Shown here: piece by piece, positions 12,060 to 26,318 of the stretch
How the letters are laid out: each line of letters begins with the position of its first letter
Numbering within the stretch: the stretch's first letter is position 1
Assembly (NCBI GenBank): GCA_905182995.1
Contig: CAJJDP010000029.1
Coordinates: forward strand, 372,001 to 436,000
Direction: 5' to 3'
Origin: Paramecium octaurelia
Taxonomy: Eukaryota; Ciliophora; Oligohymenophorea; Peniculida; Parameciidae
Length of the DNA stretch: 64,000 nucleotides
Translations under genes and position numbers: made by a program
Notes under the pieces: generated by a model
Database searches by the model: none
Told to the model about the DNA's origin: nothing
Seen by the model: only the letters and a program-made list of their open reading frames with translations

Positions 12060-12894
12060 ATGAACAAAACTATAGATTTATTTAGGTAGACTATATTTGT
12101 CGATTAATAGAGCAGATGATCCTGTCAAATCGCTAGCGCCGTTTACGGTTAGTTTATCAGATAGCAACAGTCCTCCTAAGTAATGCAACATAACAAATTA
12201 ACCTGCTTTATAATAAATAAAATAGAATAGAAAAATACTGTAATTCTCTATATTTCACATAACCCAAAGAGAACATTATAATCCAAGTTATTTGTTAACT
12301 CGTTCTCCAAAAAATTAGTAACTTTATAATTTCTTTAATACTACAAAGTCAACCCAACAAAAGAAAGCATAGTTTAGTAAATAATTCTGTTAGAAATACA
12401 AAACTCTAATTCATAATGAATCAAATTAATAGGAGATTTATAAAAGAGTAGACTTTAAATAAAAGATTTTAGAAAGGATATCCTAGATTAGAAATAGAAG
12501 TATCACTTGTAAAATGCCAGAATCTAATCAATTTCATATTAATTAAACTTAAATTTCCCTTCTACAACAAGAATTTAAGAATGATGATATCTTCACTTAA
12601 CGACCACCTTAATCAAGAGTCAATTCTTCATTTCAAAAATATAAGAAAATATGTTTAGTCAAACCTGCTGGTTGTACTTTAGGATTAAATGTTGAAAAGT
12701 GTAAAATCGTTGATAGATTAAAAATCATCTCAATATCTCCCTAAGAAAAACGGTATAAAGTAAAAAAATTCAAAATCAACAATGTTTAAGAAAGGCAAAC
12801 TGTTGATAAATACAATATCTAGTAGTTGAACATAAAAAAAAAGTCTTCAATTCCTTTGACTAAATGGGAATATTCTGATTTTGAAAATGATTGA
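12060..12894 (+). CDS. Hypothetical basic protein (269 aa)
   Basis: A 26-base first exon, an intron at 12086-12110 (25 nt) and one long exon give 270 codons with no TGA. The product is rich in Gln, Lys, Ser and Asn, with short conserved-looking bits such as VKPAGCTLGLNVEKCKIVDRL near residue 200. No membrane segment or enzyme motif is seen. The splice is well supported because the unspliced frame hits TGA after 20 codons. Confidence 0.65.
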
Positions 12895-12973
12895 TGCTAG
12901 AAATGATTTTTATTTTGTTTACATGATTACTCTAACACAAAAGCATACTAAAATTCTTATTAAAATTTATATA

Positions 12974-13798
12974 ATGTATTCTTAAAGATTTCCTTCACTT
13001 GAATAAGGCACACCAAAAATATTATCTAAAACAACATTCAAGTTTGACATTAGATCGTATAAGACTTCAGAGGATTTGGGGGTGAAATAACAAGGATAAA
13101 GTGTTTAAACCAAAAGACAAAAAACTTAGCCTAGTTTGAAATAAATGCCTGTTTTCAAGAAATTAGTATAGAAGAAATTATTCAATTCATTGGTTAATCC
13201 TATGTAGCAATTCGAAATGCCTTGCAATTGGGAATAAAAGTATCTGGATAAGGTAAAACAATTAATTATGTAAATTGAGGAAAAAGAATGTACGGAATTA
13301 TAAGAAAAAAATCAAGAGCAATAAAAGACAATCGAGTAACTAGAGAGGAAATTCTTATCTCTAAAATTGGCTTATGAAAGTTTACAAGATGAAAAATAGG
13401 ATAACGATGTTTTGAATATTAGGAAGTAAATGAATTCATTGGAATCTGAATTAAAAGATCAATTGCAGAGGACAGAATAATAACTATGGAAAACCTAAGA
13501 ACAAAATTTCTAGATTCAAGACAAATTTAAATAATTTGAATTGAAAGCAAAGTTTTTGTAATAATAAACAGTAAAAGAGATTTAACTTTAGATTCATCTT
13601 CACCATGAGTTGCTTTGTAAATATTGCGGGAAATTTGTAAATGATGCAGTAACCATTATTCCTTGTGCACATACCTATTGTGGTACATGTAATAAAGGAT
13701 ATTAGAAAAAATGCTTCTTATGTGGCGATGAAGTATTTATAGTTGATTATAATTTTAATAGAGCAAAACTGAAGCCACATATTACAATCAGTTTATGA
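12974..13798 (+). CDS. RING-finger protein with central coiled coil
   Basis: An intron-free frame of 274 residues. Residues about 95-215 form a Glu/Gln/Lys-rich coiled coil. Residues about 222-258 hold a C3HC4 RING: CKYC, then C-A-H-T-Y-C-G-T-C, then CFLC, with 12 residues between the second and third zinc ligands. RING domains recruit E2 enzymes, so an E3 ubiquitin ligase is likely, with the coiled coil for dimerisation or target binding. The C-terminal tail of about 20 residues has no further motif. Confidence 0.85.
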
Positions 13799-13926
13799 GT
13801 GAAATAGTTAAAATGTATGATACTTTCTAAACAATAGTACAAATATTTTTAGGATGAATAAATTAATAATTTATCTATTACTTTCTAAGTATTCAAATAA
13901 TCAGTGTATGTATTTATAGTACAGAT

Positions 13927-13999
13927 GCCCATGTGGCGCAATTGGTAGCGCGACAGCCTTCTAAGCTGTAGGCTGCAGGTTCAATCCCTGCCATGGGTG
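13927..13999 (+). tRNA. tRNA-Arg (anticodon UCU)
   Basis: A 73-nt cloverleaf folds by eye: acceptor GCCCATG with CATGGGT (one G-U), D arm GGCGC...GCGC, anticodon stem ACAGC/GCTGT with loop CTTCTAA giving anticodon TCT, and T arm GCAGG TTCAATC CCTGC. Discriminator base is G. It decodes AGA, the main Arg codon in the genes here. No intron. Confidence 0.96.
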
Positions 14000-14006
14000 T
14001 TTTTTT
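14000..14006 (+). terminator. RNA polymerase III oligo-T terminator of tRNA-Arg
   Basis: Seven T residues directly follow the tRNA discriminator base, the standard stop signal for polymerase III. Confidence 0.85.
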
Positions 14007-14278
14007 ACTTTTTCTATTTATATTCAGTTTCAAAATAAATCACAAAATTTTTAATTTAAGTGAGAATTTATATAAGAATTATTTAGATTTTGATTATTAA
14101 TTCATATTTAAGATGAAGAGCCAATAAAAATGAAGAAAATTTACAATAACTCAATATACTAAAATATTCATGAATTTGATAACATGAATGTCAAAAGAAT
14201 CAATATTATTTTATTCTTAAGATATGGTAAAGTCTTCAATGAAATTGAACCGTAAGAGGTTTTACTTTGTATTAGTAA

Positions 14279-14557
14279 ATGTTTTTGAATGTTAAAATAT
14301 GTATTGAGATTTCCCCACATAGTTAAAAGTACCATATCAAGACAGAGGATTTCTATTATTATATATATTAAGCAGGAAGTGGAAAATCATCAAGGATATC
14401 TAAGGGGAAAGAGAATTGCTAAGAAATGAATAACCCTTAGGAAGAATAAACTTTTAATGAAAGAATTTAATCGTTATTCACAAAAAATTAAGAAATATTA
14501 TAAAAATTAAAAGAAATGATTAAATTTATATATTGTGGCATCTTTATAGGGATTTGA
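14279..14557 (+). CDS. Hypothetical small protein (92 aa)
   Basis: An intron-free frame from ATG 14279. It carries a polar region (QAGSGKSSRISKGKENC), a Glu/Gln helix (QSLFTKNQEILQKLKEM) and a short hydrophobic end (IKFIYCGIFIGI), which could anchor it in a membrane. The GSGKSS string lacks the rest of a P-loop, so it is not taken as nucleotide binding. The upstream frame from 14185 (MNVKRINIILFL) may belong to it through an intron I could not place. Confidence 0.4.
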
Positions 14558-14593
14558 TAATTATTCATTAATTAAATCTTTTAACACTTTCAA

Positions 14594-15260
14594 ATGGGAG
14601 CATACAAATATTTACAAGAACTTTGGAAAAAGAAACAATCAGATGTGTTGAGCTTTATCATGAGAATTCGAACATGGGAATACAGATAATTGCCTGTAAT
14701 CCATAGAGCCACTAGACCAAGTAGACCAGACAAGGCCAGGAGATTGGGTTACAAAGCTAAACAAGGTAATTCATTGTGAGCAATTATTTAGGCTATGTGA
14801 TTTACAGAGTGAGAGTACGAAGAGGTGGCAGAAAATTGCTCATCAGGAAGGGACTCGTCAAAGGAAAGCCCAAGAGTCAAGGAGTTAATTAATTAAAGCC
14901 AACAAGAAATCTTAGATCTGTGGCAGAAGAAAGAGTGGGAAGAAAAATTGGAGCCTTGAGAGTCTTGAATTCCTATTGGGTTGCTTAAGATGGCACATAT
15001 AAATACTATGAAGTCATCACTGTTGATCCATTCCATCCAGCTATCAGAGGTGATTCAAGAATCAATTGGATTACCAAGCCTGTTCATAAGCATAGAGAAT
15101 TGAGAGGTTGTGTATATGATTAATAATTTAAGGATTAACATCGGCTGGTAGAAAGAGTAGAGGACTCAGAGTTAAGGGTCATCGTAATAATTAAACAAGA
15201 CCTTCAAGAAGAGCCAATTATGCAAGAAGAAATAGAATTTCCCTCAGAAGATTCAGATGA
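14594..15260 (+). CDS. RPL15: 60S ribosomal protein L15 (eL15)
   Basis: The spliced product is 204 residues, the exact family length, starting [18 protein letters not shown]. Landmarks are [41 protein letters not shown] and the Arg-rich end. eL15 binds 25S/28S rRNA near the tunnel region. Intron 1 is 14766-14791; intron 2 is 15107-15132 and must end in AAG, because only that join restores RGLTSAG. It sits between the tRNA and the PKA-like kinase, all on the plus strand. Confidence 0.97.
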
Positions 15261-15466
15261 TTTTGTTATTTTTTCTGTACATTTAATAAATCAGTAATCA
15301 CAAAAAGTAGTTGTTATGTTCTGATCTTTTTAATGAATTGGTAGTGTAGAGTAACAATTTTATATACTAATTTAATATTAATTGATATATAATTAGGTTC
15401 CTAATTATTAAATTTCATTTGTCTAATTTATATAGTATTTATTATATTTAATATTAATCCTTAAAT

Positions 15467-16747
<1,281 letters not shown>

Positions 16748-16915
16748 TTTCAATTAATAATTTGCTATTTGCGATTTTATTATCTTATTTCACAAAGTCT
16801 GAAGATCGCTTTTGTGCTGCACATAGCCACTATAATGGAGTACTTAGTGATATCAAAATGATAAAGAATTATATGTTTGGAATAAATTATTAAATAAATT
16901 AAAAAAAGATTTAAA

Positions 16916-17130
16916 ATGGTATTGACTTTCACTTATGTTTATTTAGGGAGCTCATAAATCATTGAGAATGAAGAAGAGATTGATCAAAGCTAATAAGCAA
17001 AATAGACCTCTTCCAAATTGGTTTAGATATAGAACTGATAACACAATCAGGTATCATATGAAAATAACACTTTACTAGGTATAATTCAAAACGTAGACAT
17101 TGGAGAAGAACTAAGCTCAACATCAATTGA
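16916..17130 (+). CDS. RPL39: 60S ribosomal protein L39 (eL39)
   Basis: The 52-residue product reads [13 protein letters not shown], then [29 protein letters not shown], the whole of eL39, a basic peptide lining the exit tunnel. The first exon is only the ATG, followed by a 28-nt intron (16919-16946). A second 28-nt intron (17051-17078) splits an Arg codon. The conserved protein fixes both junctions. Confidence 0.97.
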
Positions 17131-17615
17131 TTTGTTTACAAATATAATACCGTACATTTATTAATAAATTTTCACTATTTTGCTAAATATATTTAGAGCT
17201 GCCATATTCGCGAACTCATTCTCAGGTTTAGAGACTTTTCATTTTTCACTAAATAAAATGATGGTCTTTCTTAACATAAAAAGAAAAATATATTGTTTTT
17301 GCCTTTTTTAAATAATACCCTACAACATAAGAAACATTAGAGGCATTGTCTATACTTAAATTATAAATTAAAATAAATTATTTTATTAAAGACTTTTTGC
17401 TTTTATATTCTTACCCTGATGTTATTCATTGTTGGAAAACTACTTGTGAAAAGAATTCTATATTGTCTTACCATTATCATTTAGATATAATTTAATTAGA
17501 ATGAAATAAAATGATTAGTAAAACCTCACATAACGATGAATACTAGTTTAATTTGTCACAAGTTAGCTGTATTTCAATTAAGAGGAAATTAATGAATTAA
17601 CTATTCGTATGAAAA
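17131..17615. other. Spacer without convincing gene
   Basis: A plus-strand frame at about 17247-17421 (starting MMVFLNIKRKIYCFCLF) is open but has no conserved feature. The rest is A+T-rich spacer with TGAs in all frames. Confidence 0.4.
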
Positions 17616-18044
17616 ATGTTAAACCCTCAAGGAACTGGTTATGTAAAGAAGTTTCAGGTAGATGATATTTTTGGAATAAATAACTCAAATTTAGATTAAG
17701 ATTTTATAGATGTTATGAAGAATCAAAGATTATGGATGTCTAATTTCTTGACCTTTATTATTAATTAAAATAATATCACTAGCAATTAAATGGGTAAGAG
17801 TAATAATCTAAGTGATTAGCAAATATACTAGTTGATGCAATTTATGTCTTAGATGATTAAATTAAGATGCTTTATTCTCAATAAAATACACAATAATTTA
17901 AACTATGAAGAAAGACTATGTATAAGATACAGTTTTTGTGATTATGAAGGCTACCAATGTTTTCTGAATTCTTCAATATTTTCTAAAATGGTAGAGATTA
18001 TCCTAATCACTGCTTATTTTGCATATTAAAATGCATAGATATGA
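17616..18044 (+). CDS. Hypothetical protein (142 aa)
   Basis: An intron-free 143-codon frame. The sequence is mixed polar and hydrophobic with Met/Gln-rich helices (YQLMQFMSQMIKLRCF) and a motif-like stretch ERLCIRYSFCDYEGYQCF near residue 100, then a hydrophobic segment near the end (MVEIILITAYFAY). Composition and absence of TGA support a real gene. No family recognised. Confidence 0.6.
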
Positions 18045-18215
18045 AAATTTAATTGTGAAACAAGAATTTAAAATTATTTTATTGTCAGACACAAAAGTCT
18101 ATGAAAATTGTCAGATGGTTGAATGCTACTAGTAAATATTAAGTTTATAAAAATATATAATTTAACTTTCTTATAATATAAATATTATAATTCAGTTAAC
18201 AAAATTTTAAATACT

Positions 18216-18578
18216 ATGGGAAACGCAACATAAAAATTAAATAGAAAATTTGATGGATGGCTTAAAAAGGCTTACAGTTATATATTCAGAGAGGAAGAAG
18301 AGCTGAGTGAAATTTCTGATGAATCATTGTCTGATGATGAGAATAACAATGCTTAAGACCCATAATAAGATAATGAGCCAAGAGATTAGTAAGACCAACA
18401 TCCAGATCAGGAGATGGATGAAAACGTAAGCACACATTCATATTAAATGGAATCTATAATTCACACTTCGATTACAAAGGAAGAACTCTTACAGGATAAG
18501 CGTAAGGCTTCATTTCTGCTTCAGTCTGAATTTGACGCCAAAAAAGTGTGTCTAAATGTGGAAAACAAAAATGAATGA
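18216..18578 (+). CDS. Hypothetical acidic protein with N-myristoylation-like start
   Basis: 120 residues starting MGNATQKLNRKF. Gly2 with Ala4/Thr5 fits an N-myristoylation signal, and a basic-aromatic stretch (WLKKAYSYIFR) follows. Residues about 25-75 are acidic and Gln/Asp-rich. This suggests a small membrane-tethered peripheral protein, by inference only. Intron-free, convergent with the MORN gene 67 bases away. Confidence 0.62.
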
Positions 18579-18645
18579 TAAAACATATTTAGTTTTATTT
18601 ATTAATTTTTTTATAATAAATTATAATATAATAATATATATGATT

Positions 18646-21600
18646 TCATAATTTGCCTTATAATACTTTATGAAGGATTCCGTTTTCCCATTGTGCATAA
18701 ACATCTTCTTGCTTAGGTCTTTTTAAGTATGCTTCTCCGTGTACCTCATCTTTGTCAAACATCCCAAGTAAAACACAATTATCAGTCAAATGCCAATATC
18801 CTTGACCTTGCTTCCTATTTTAATCAATAGCACTTACTCTCCTTTTGAAAAAGTGCCTTAATATGATTTCCACCATCCCTTGATATTGACATCCCTCAAA
18901 TCATTGTAATTAATGTTCATCTCAATCAATGGGTTCCCATTTGTTAAGATTCCGTATCCTTCAAATTTTCCATTAACAAAATCTCCTTCATATTGAATAA
19001 CTCCATTATTGAAATATAGTGTGCCTCTTCCATGCATCTATCCAGTAAAAAGTTGACCTTCATACTTTAAAATTTTATTGGCTTAATCATAAAAGAGTTT
19101 ATGTTCTTTTTTATTCTATGATTGCTTCTGACTGAAATATTTTAAGTGATTATTAAAAGAGAGTTCCAAATAACTTCTGCAAGATTAAAGACTACTTATT
19201 CCATTAAATTCAATTTCCTGTGTTTTACATTCAACTTCTGCTTAGCTTTTTGCAAAATCAGACTTATTCTAATTTTAAGGTTATTATTGATTCTATGGTA
19301 GATCGATTTGATTTGAGAACATATAAGATCCAAAAGAGACTAACTCTTTTTAGATTCCTGAATTAGTGTTTATTGACCCATTTTTCCAAACCCCTATTTT
19401 TTTATCATTTGATTTTCCAAAAAATTTGCCAAAACCGTTTATTTAATCATTCCTAAATTCTCCGCAATAGATTTCTCCATTGGTTAATGTCAATATGCCT
19501 TCTCCAGATTTCCTTAGAATTAAATATGCAATTACTTTCCAAATTAAAAGCGACCTTCATATTTTGTAGCAAATTTCATAATATTTTTCCCATCTTCAAA
19601 GTTATAATTTTCCTACAACTAAGCTGAATTCTGATAGTATTCAACTCCCCAATTATGAAAGTACCCATTCATAAATTCCCCTTCATAAATCAAATTCCCA
19701 AACTTAGACAATAGACGACCTACTTTAAGATTATTTCTACCTTTTCCTTCATATAGTTTATCCACTACCTGACCATAGTATTATTATCCATTCTACTCGA
19801 TAATAGATTAAGCATCTTTAATATTTTATAATTCTTGTTTCAAACTCTTAATTTAATTCTAAATTTCAATTTAAGCTTATTTTAATGCTTCACTTAGTTT
19901 CTCTTCATCTTATTTGTTTAGATTATTCTCTTCAAACAAACTAACTGAATCTAGTAAATTTAATTTCTGAGGTAATTTTACAAACTCAACTTAGAGTTAA
20001 AGACTCGCTATTTAAGAAGCAGGTGATTTCAACTTTTTAAGTAATTAATCAAAATTGGGTCTCCTAACTAAATCTGTATCTAGCATTTCTGTAACGATAT
20101 CTATGAAATTTCCACAAAATTAATGTTTCAACTTCAAAATGGAATTAATTCTTTACTAAAGGAGGGTTTCATTAATCTTATATTCTTAATAAATATCATT
20201 GCTCTTTTGTTCTACAAAATAATATCCTTAATACTTGTTATCAATTCTAAAATAATCATACCAAGACCAAAAATTTGAACTCTATCGGTATCACAGACTT
20301 TACCTTCGAATTCTTCAGGAGCAGGGTAACAATCCAAAACAAAATTTATAGCTTTCTGTTCTTTAATACTCAACAGATTCTAATAAGAGGATTGCGAATC
20401 AAAAAATGGTCTAAGTTTCCAAACATTTCCATCATTTGTAAATATGCTTTCCCAACTTAAATATTATTTTTTCACCCCTAAAATGTGTTAAGCTTGAGTG
20501 ATTGAAACCAGGAGTTCGGTAATTTCTTAATTTGATAAGGTTTTCTTCTTTTGTTGCAAATATTCTTTCAGAGAATATTTTGGATGTTCAGATAGAATGC
20601 AAAGAGTAAAATATTTTGTAAACCATTATTCACACGTTTACAAATGCACCTCTTCAATTTTGGCTAATCCAGGGAAATTTTGGTTTTAAATTTCTCTAGC
20701 AACCTCTATCTCATTCTAGAATGAACTTGAGCTTGATTTAAATTCTCTGTAATCAAATTTTTAGTTTTTATCATTCTCGTAAATCTAATAGTTTCCNTTT
20801 CCAAAAAATTTGCCAAAACCGTTTATTTAATCATTCCTAAATTCTCCGCAATAGATTTCTCCATTGGTTAATGTCAATATGCCTTCTCCAGATTTCCTTA
20901 GAATTAAATATGCAATTACTTTCCAAATTAAAAGCGACCTTCATATTTTGTAGCAAATTTCATAATATTTTTCCCATCTTCAAAGTTATAATTTTCCTAC
21001 AACTAAGCTGAATTCTGATAGTATTCAACTCCCCAATTATGAAAGTACCCATTCATAAATTCCCCTTCATAAATCAAATTCCCAAACTTAGACAATAGAC
21101 GACCTACTTTAAGATTATTTCTACCTTTTCCTTCATATAGTTTATCCACTACCTGACCATAGTATTATTATCCATTCTACTCGATAATAGATTAAGCATC
21201 TTTAATATTTTATAATTCTTGTTTCAAACTCTTAATTTAATTCTAAATTTCAATTTAAGCTTATTTTAATGCTTCACTTAGTTTCTCTTCATCTTATTTG
21301 TTTAGATTATTCTCTTCAAACAAACTAACTGAATCTAGTAAATTTAATTTCTGAGGTAATTTTACAAACTCAACTTAGAGTTAAAGACTCGCTATTTAAG
21401 AAGCAGGTGATTTCAACTTTTTAAGTAATTAATCAAAATTGGGTCTCCTAACTAAATCTGTATCTAGCATTTCTGTAACGATATCTATGAAATTTCCACA
21501 AAATTAATGTTTCAACTTCAAAATGGAATTAATTCTTTACTAAAGGAGGGTTTCATTAATCTTATATTCTTAATAAATATCATTGCTCTTTTGTTCTACA

Positions 21601-22201
21601 AAATAATATCCTTAATACTTGTTATCAATTCTAAAATAATCATACCAAGACCAAAAATTTGAACTCTATCGGTATCACAGACTTTACCTTCGAATTCTTC
21701 AGGAGCAGGGTAACAATCCAAAACAAAATTTATAGCTTTCTGTTCTTTAATACTCAACAGATTCTAATAAGAGGATTGCGAATCAAAAAATGGTCTAAGT
21801 TTCCAAACATTTCCATCATTTGTAAATATGCTTTCCCAACTTAAATATTATTTTTTCACCCCTAAAATGTGTTAAGCTTGAGTGATTGAAACCAGGAGTT
21901 CGGTAATTTCTTAATTTGATAAGGTTTTCTTCTTTTGTTGCAAATATTCTTTCAGAGAATATTTTGGATGTTCAGATAGAATGCAAAGAGTAAAATATTT
22001 TGTAAACCATTATTCACACGTTTACAAATGCACCTCTTCAATTTTGGCTAATCCAGGGAAATTTTGGTTTTAAATTTCTCTAGCAACCTCTATCTCATTC
22101 TAGAATGAACTTGAGCTTGATTTAAATTCTCTGTAATCAAATTTTTAGTTTTTATCATTCTCGTAAATCTAATAGTTTCCTTTATCAATTATCATTTTCA
22201 T
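18646..22201 (-). CDS. Pseudokinase fused to coiled coil and MORN repeats (interrupted by duplication around an N)
   Basis: Using one copy of the duplicated block (22201-20798 joined to 19413-18646) and introns 21596-21618, 20897-20919 (AAG acceptor) and 18825-18847 gives 2,103 bases, exactly 701 codons. Residues 1-285 are kinase-like: APEEFEG at 166-172 and FGLGMIILEL follow, but no glycine loop, HRD or DFG is present. A coiled coil follows (about 310-390), then MORN-type repeats such as YEGEFMNGYFHNWG, YCGEFRNDQINGFGKF, YEGQLFTGQMHGRGTLYF and YEGDFVNGKFEGYG. MORN repeats usually bind membranes or scaffold. The duplication in the assembly makes the literal reading frame meaningless past the N. 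Confidence 0.8.
19414..20796. repeat. 1,383-bp direct duplication, copy 1
   Basis: Identical by eye, in every block compared, to 20798-22180 at an offset of 1,384 bases. It ends directly before the single N and repeats the 5' two-thirds of the pseudokinase-MORN gene. Confidence 0.93.
20797..20797. other. Single N, contig-join mark
   Basis: The only ambiguous base in the window. It sits exactly at the junction of two identical 1,383-bp blocks, as expected when two overlapping contig ends were joined without collapsing the overlap. Confidence 0.95.
20798..22180. repeat. 1,383-bp direct duplication, copy 2
   Basis: Second copy of the block at 19414-20796. It continues at its right end into unique sequence carrying the start codon of the minus-strand gene (22199-22201), while copy 1 continues at its left end into the unique 3' part of that gene. 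Confidence 0.93.
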
Positions 22202-22279
22202 ATTGGACAAAAAAGGGATGCTTTCATTTATATTGCTTTATTAAACACCCATTCGATTAAATATTAATTATAACAGTAA
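22202..22279. promoter_or_regulatory. Short divergent intergenic region
   Basis: 78 bases separate the ATG of the minus-strand pseudokinase-MORN gene from the ATG of the plus-strand AMPK-like kinase. Both promoters must lie in or overlap this A+T-rich stretch. No box motif can be assigned with confidence. Confidence 0.5.
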
Positions 22280-24120
<1,841 letters not shown>

Positions 24121-24388
24121 ATTTTAATGATTATATTATAGTTAATTAATTTAAGCGTTCTAAATCTAAGCCATTATTTCCAAGCATATAGGGAATATTA
24201 AATCTTTTTTGTGGAGGTCAAATGTTACTTTAATGATTTATTAAACATAAACTTTATTTAAAAATATTTTATTAAAGTAGTTGATGATTATAACATTTTT
24301 ATTTTCTTCAATATCAATTTTTGTTAATTGAATCACTCAATTATACCTCAAATATTCACTTATATGATAGTTAATTAGTACATATTTT

Positions 24389-24751
24389 ATGAGAAATAAA
24401 AATATGCTGTAATTTAATTAAAGTCAGCTAATTGGACCTAAGCCTATTTTTATGCAGCCTTTGGATTCATATAAGAATCTGGACGTAGATGATACATAAT
24501 GTACAGACGACTTTTAAATGAAAACATTATCTTAAACTAACAATTCTTTTACACAAACTCCTCAAATAAAAACTGAAGGTCTTAGCAATAAAATAGCTAG
24601 CAAGAAAAAAGTTACTTTTAATCTCAATATCGTTCACTGTTAATTTAATCAGAGAGAACCTGCCATAGCTATAGGAAGGCTAGTTTAAAAATTAATAAAT
24701 TAGAAACCCAATCTCTCTTGGGTAAATCCTCAAATCTTTAGACACTCATGA
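24389..24751 (+). CDS. Hypothetical protein with PP1-docking-like motif (120 aa)
   Basis: An intron-free frame. At about residue 72 it has KKKVTF, matching the RVxF docking consensus of protein phosphatase 1 partners, with basic residues before it as usual. The rest is Gln/Asn/Ser-rich and probably disordered. A PP1 regulator is a testable guess; the motif is short and can arise by chance. Confidence 0.6.
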
Positions 24752-26318
24752 TTCATATATTTATTTGTATTCTTAGTCTTATTATTTCACATTTATGTAC
24801 AAATCGCAATTTAGATATGTATTATTATATATTCACAGACGATATTTTTATTTTAGTATGATGTAATAAAAACCGAACAATCCAAGATATATGAGAAGAG
24901 TATTTTTTAGAATTTCGGATGCATGGGCATTTATAAAATCTAAGAATTAATAATTCAAATCATATACCCAATAATATTGATTATGTATTTTATTATTTGA
25001 ATGAAAATATTAAAATCAGACAAGTTATATTATTAAGAAGGGTTGGATTCTTGCCATTATGATATAATCCTAATTGAAATATTAGGGTGAAATTAGATTT
25101 AACTCATACTTAAGCAGAATTTCATTATTCCATGAATTGCTCTTTATATAATGAATATTTACTTTATAAGGCTTCCATCATTTGCACAAGAGTGAAAATA
25201 TGATTATAATCATAATGTGATATTTAATACTTTATAGCAGAACTTCTTTTAACTTTCTTCTCTAATAATAGTTTCTAATTTTAATTTACATCATGAAGAT
25301 GTTTTGATTTTTTAATTTCAACAAGTTTTTTCAACTTAATAATTGATTTTCTTCTGAGATTTTATTATCATACTTAGTATGAAAATGGAAAAAATAAATT
25401 CAATAATTAAACTACTTTAAATAAGTTAATCAATAATTAATTAATTGATGAATAATAAATTAAATGAATAAATATCATTTTATCAATATTATAAGATTAT
25501 ACAGCATGAGTCTAATTACAATTTTTAGTCGAGATTGATCGAAGAAAAACAATAATTTACAAGAATTGGTTGAAGAGAAATATGTAAAAAAAATGGGAAT
25601 AGTATTTGTTCAAAATCAATTATAGGTTATAACTTTTCAATAGAATCCTACTTTAATAAGGAAATTACAAAATAATCACTTAAAAAGTGCACTCTGAACT
25701 AAAAAACTTATCAAAAGAATGAAATCTACTCTGTTTATATTTAATTAGTTTTTTTAATTATTTATACGCATCAAAACCTTATTTGATATAATCTGAGAAA
25801 CCAATCAGCAGTTTATAAATTGAATCTTATTTAAACTTTAAGTTTCTTATATTAATATGCCATCTAGATCCAAACCTTTACTGAACTTACATTCTAATTT
25901 CTTCTTTGGAATAAATACAGTTATGAAATATATTCATTTATATATAAATCATCATTAGGATAAAGTATTCATCTGAAAATAATAGGCTAAGAAATCAATT
26001 TCTATTCAATTTAAGGTAGATAAATAAATAATTTAAGAAAATATCTATGATAGTGGATTTGTTATTAGGAATTATATAAATTGAAGCTAGGTTAGGGGAA
26101 GATAGATAATATTATAATGTTTTGAGAAATTTTAAAATTTAATTTATGGAGGAATTGAAAAATATAAGGGAAGATTAAGAACAATTCTTTGTGATAACTT
26201 TAGCTAATATTTGATATCGGTTCCACAAAGTTTGAGAATTAATTTTTTTTTGTATTTTATAAAATTATAAATAAGGTTATGATTGATTATAATCTCTCAT
26301 TTATTATTAATTATATTT
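24752..26318. other. Gene-poor A+T-rich stretch with coding-like fragments
   Basis: No complete gene found in 1.57 kb. Plus-strand fragments near its start read like protein in successive frames: a 40-codon frame at 24858-24980, then IDYVFYYLNENIKIRQVILLR (about 24970-25050, shortened here), then LDLTHTQAEFHYSMNCSLYNEY (about 25095-25160). TGAs and missing splice sites prevent joining them, so an eroded gene is likely. From about 25250 to 26318 I see only A+T-rich spacer. Confidence 0.45.

Noticed and set aside
14420-14440. GSGKSS as a P-loop
   Set aside because: The surrounding residues lack the hydrophobic strand and GxxxxGK spacing of a Walker A motif.
20275-21844. Duplicate 61-residue plus-strand frames at 20275 and 21659
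   Set aside because: Antisense shadows of the pseudokinase gene; they only document the duplicated block.
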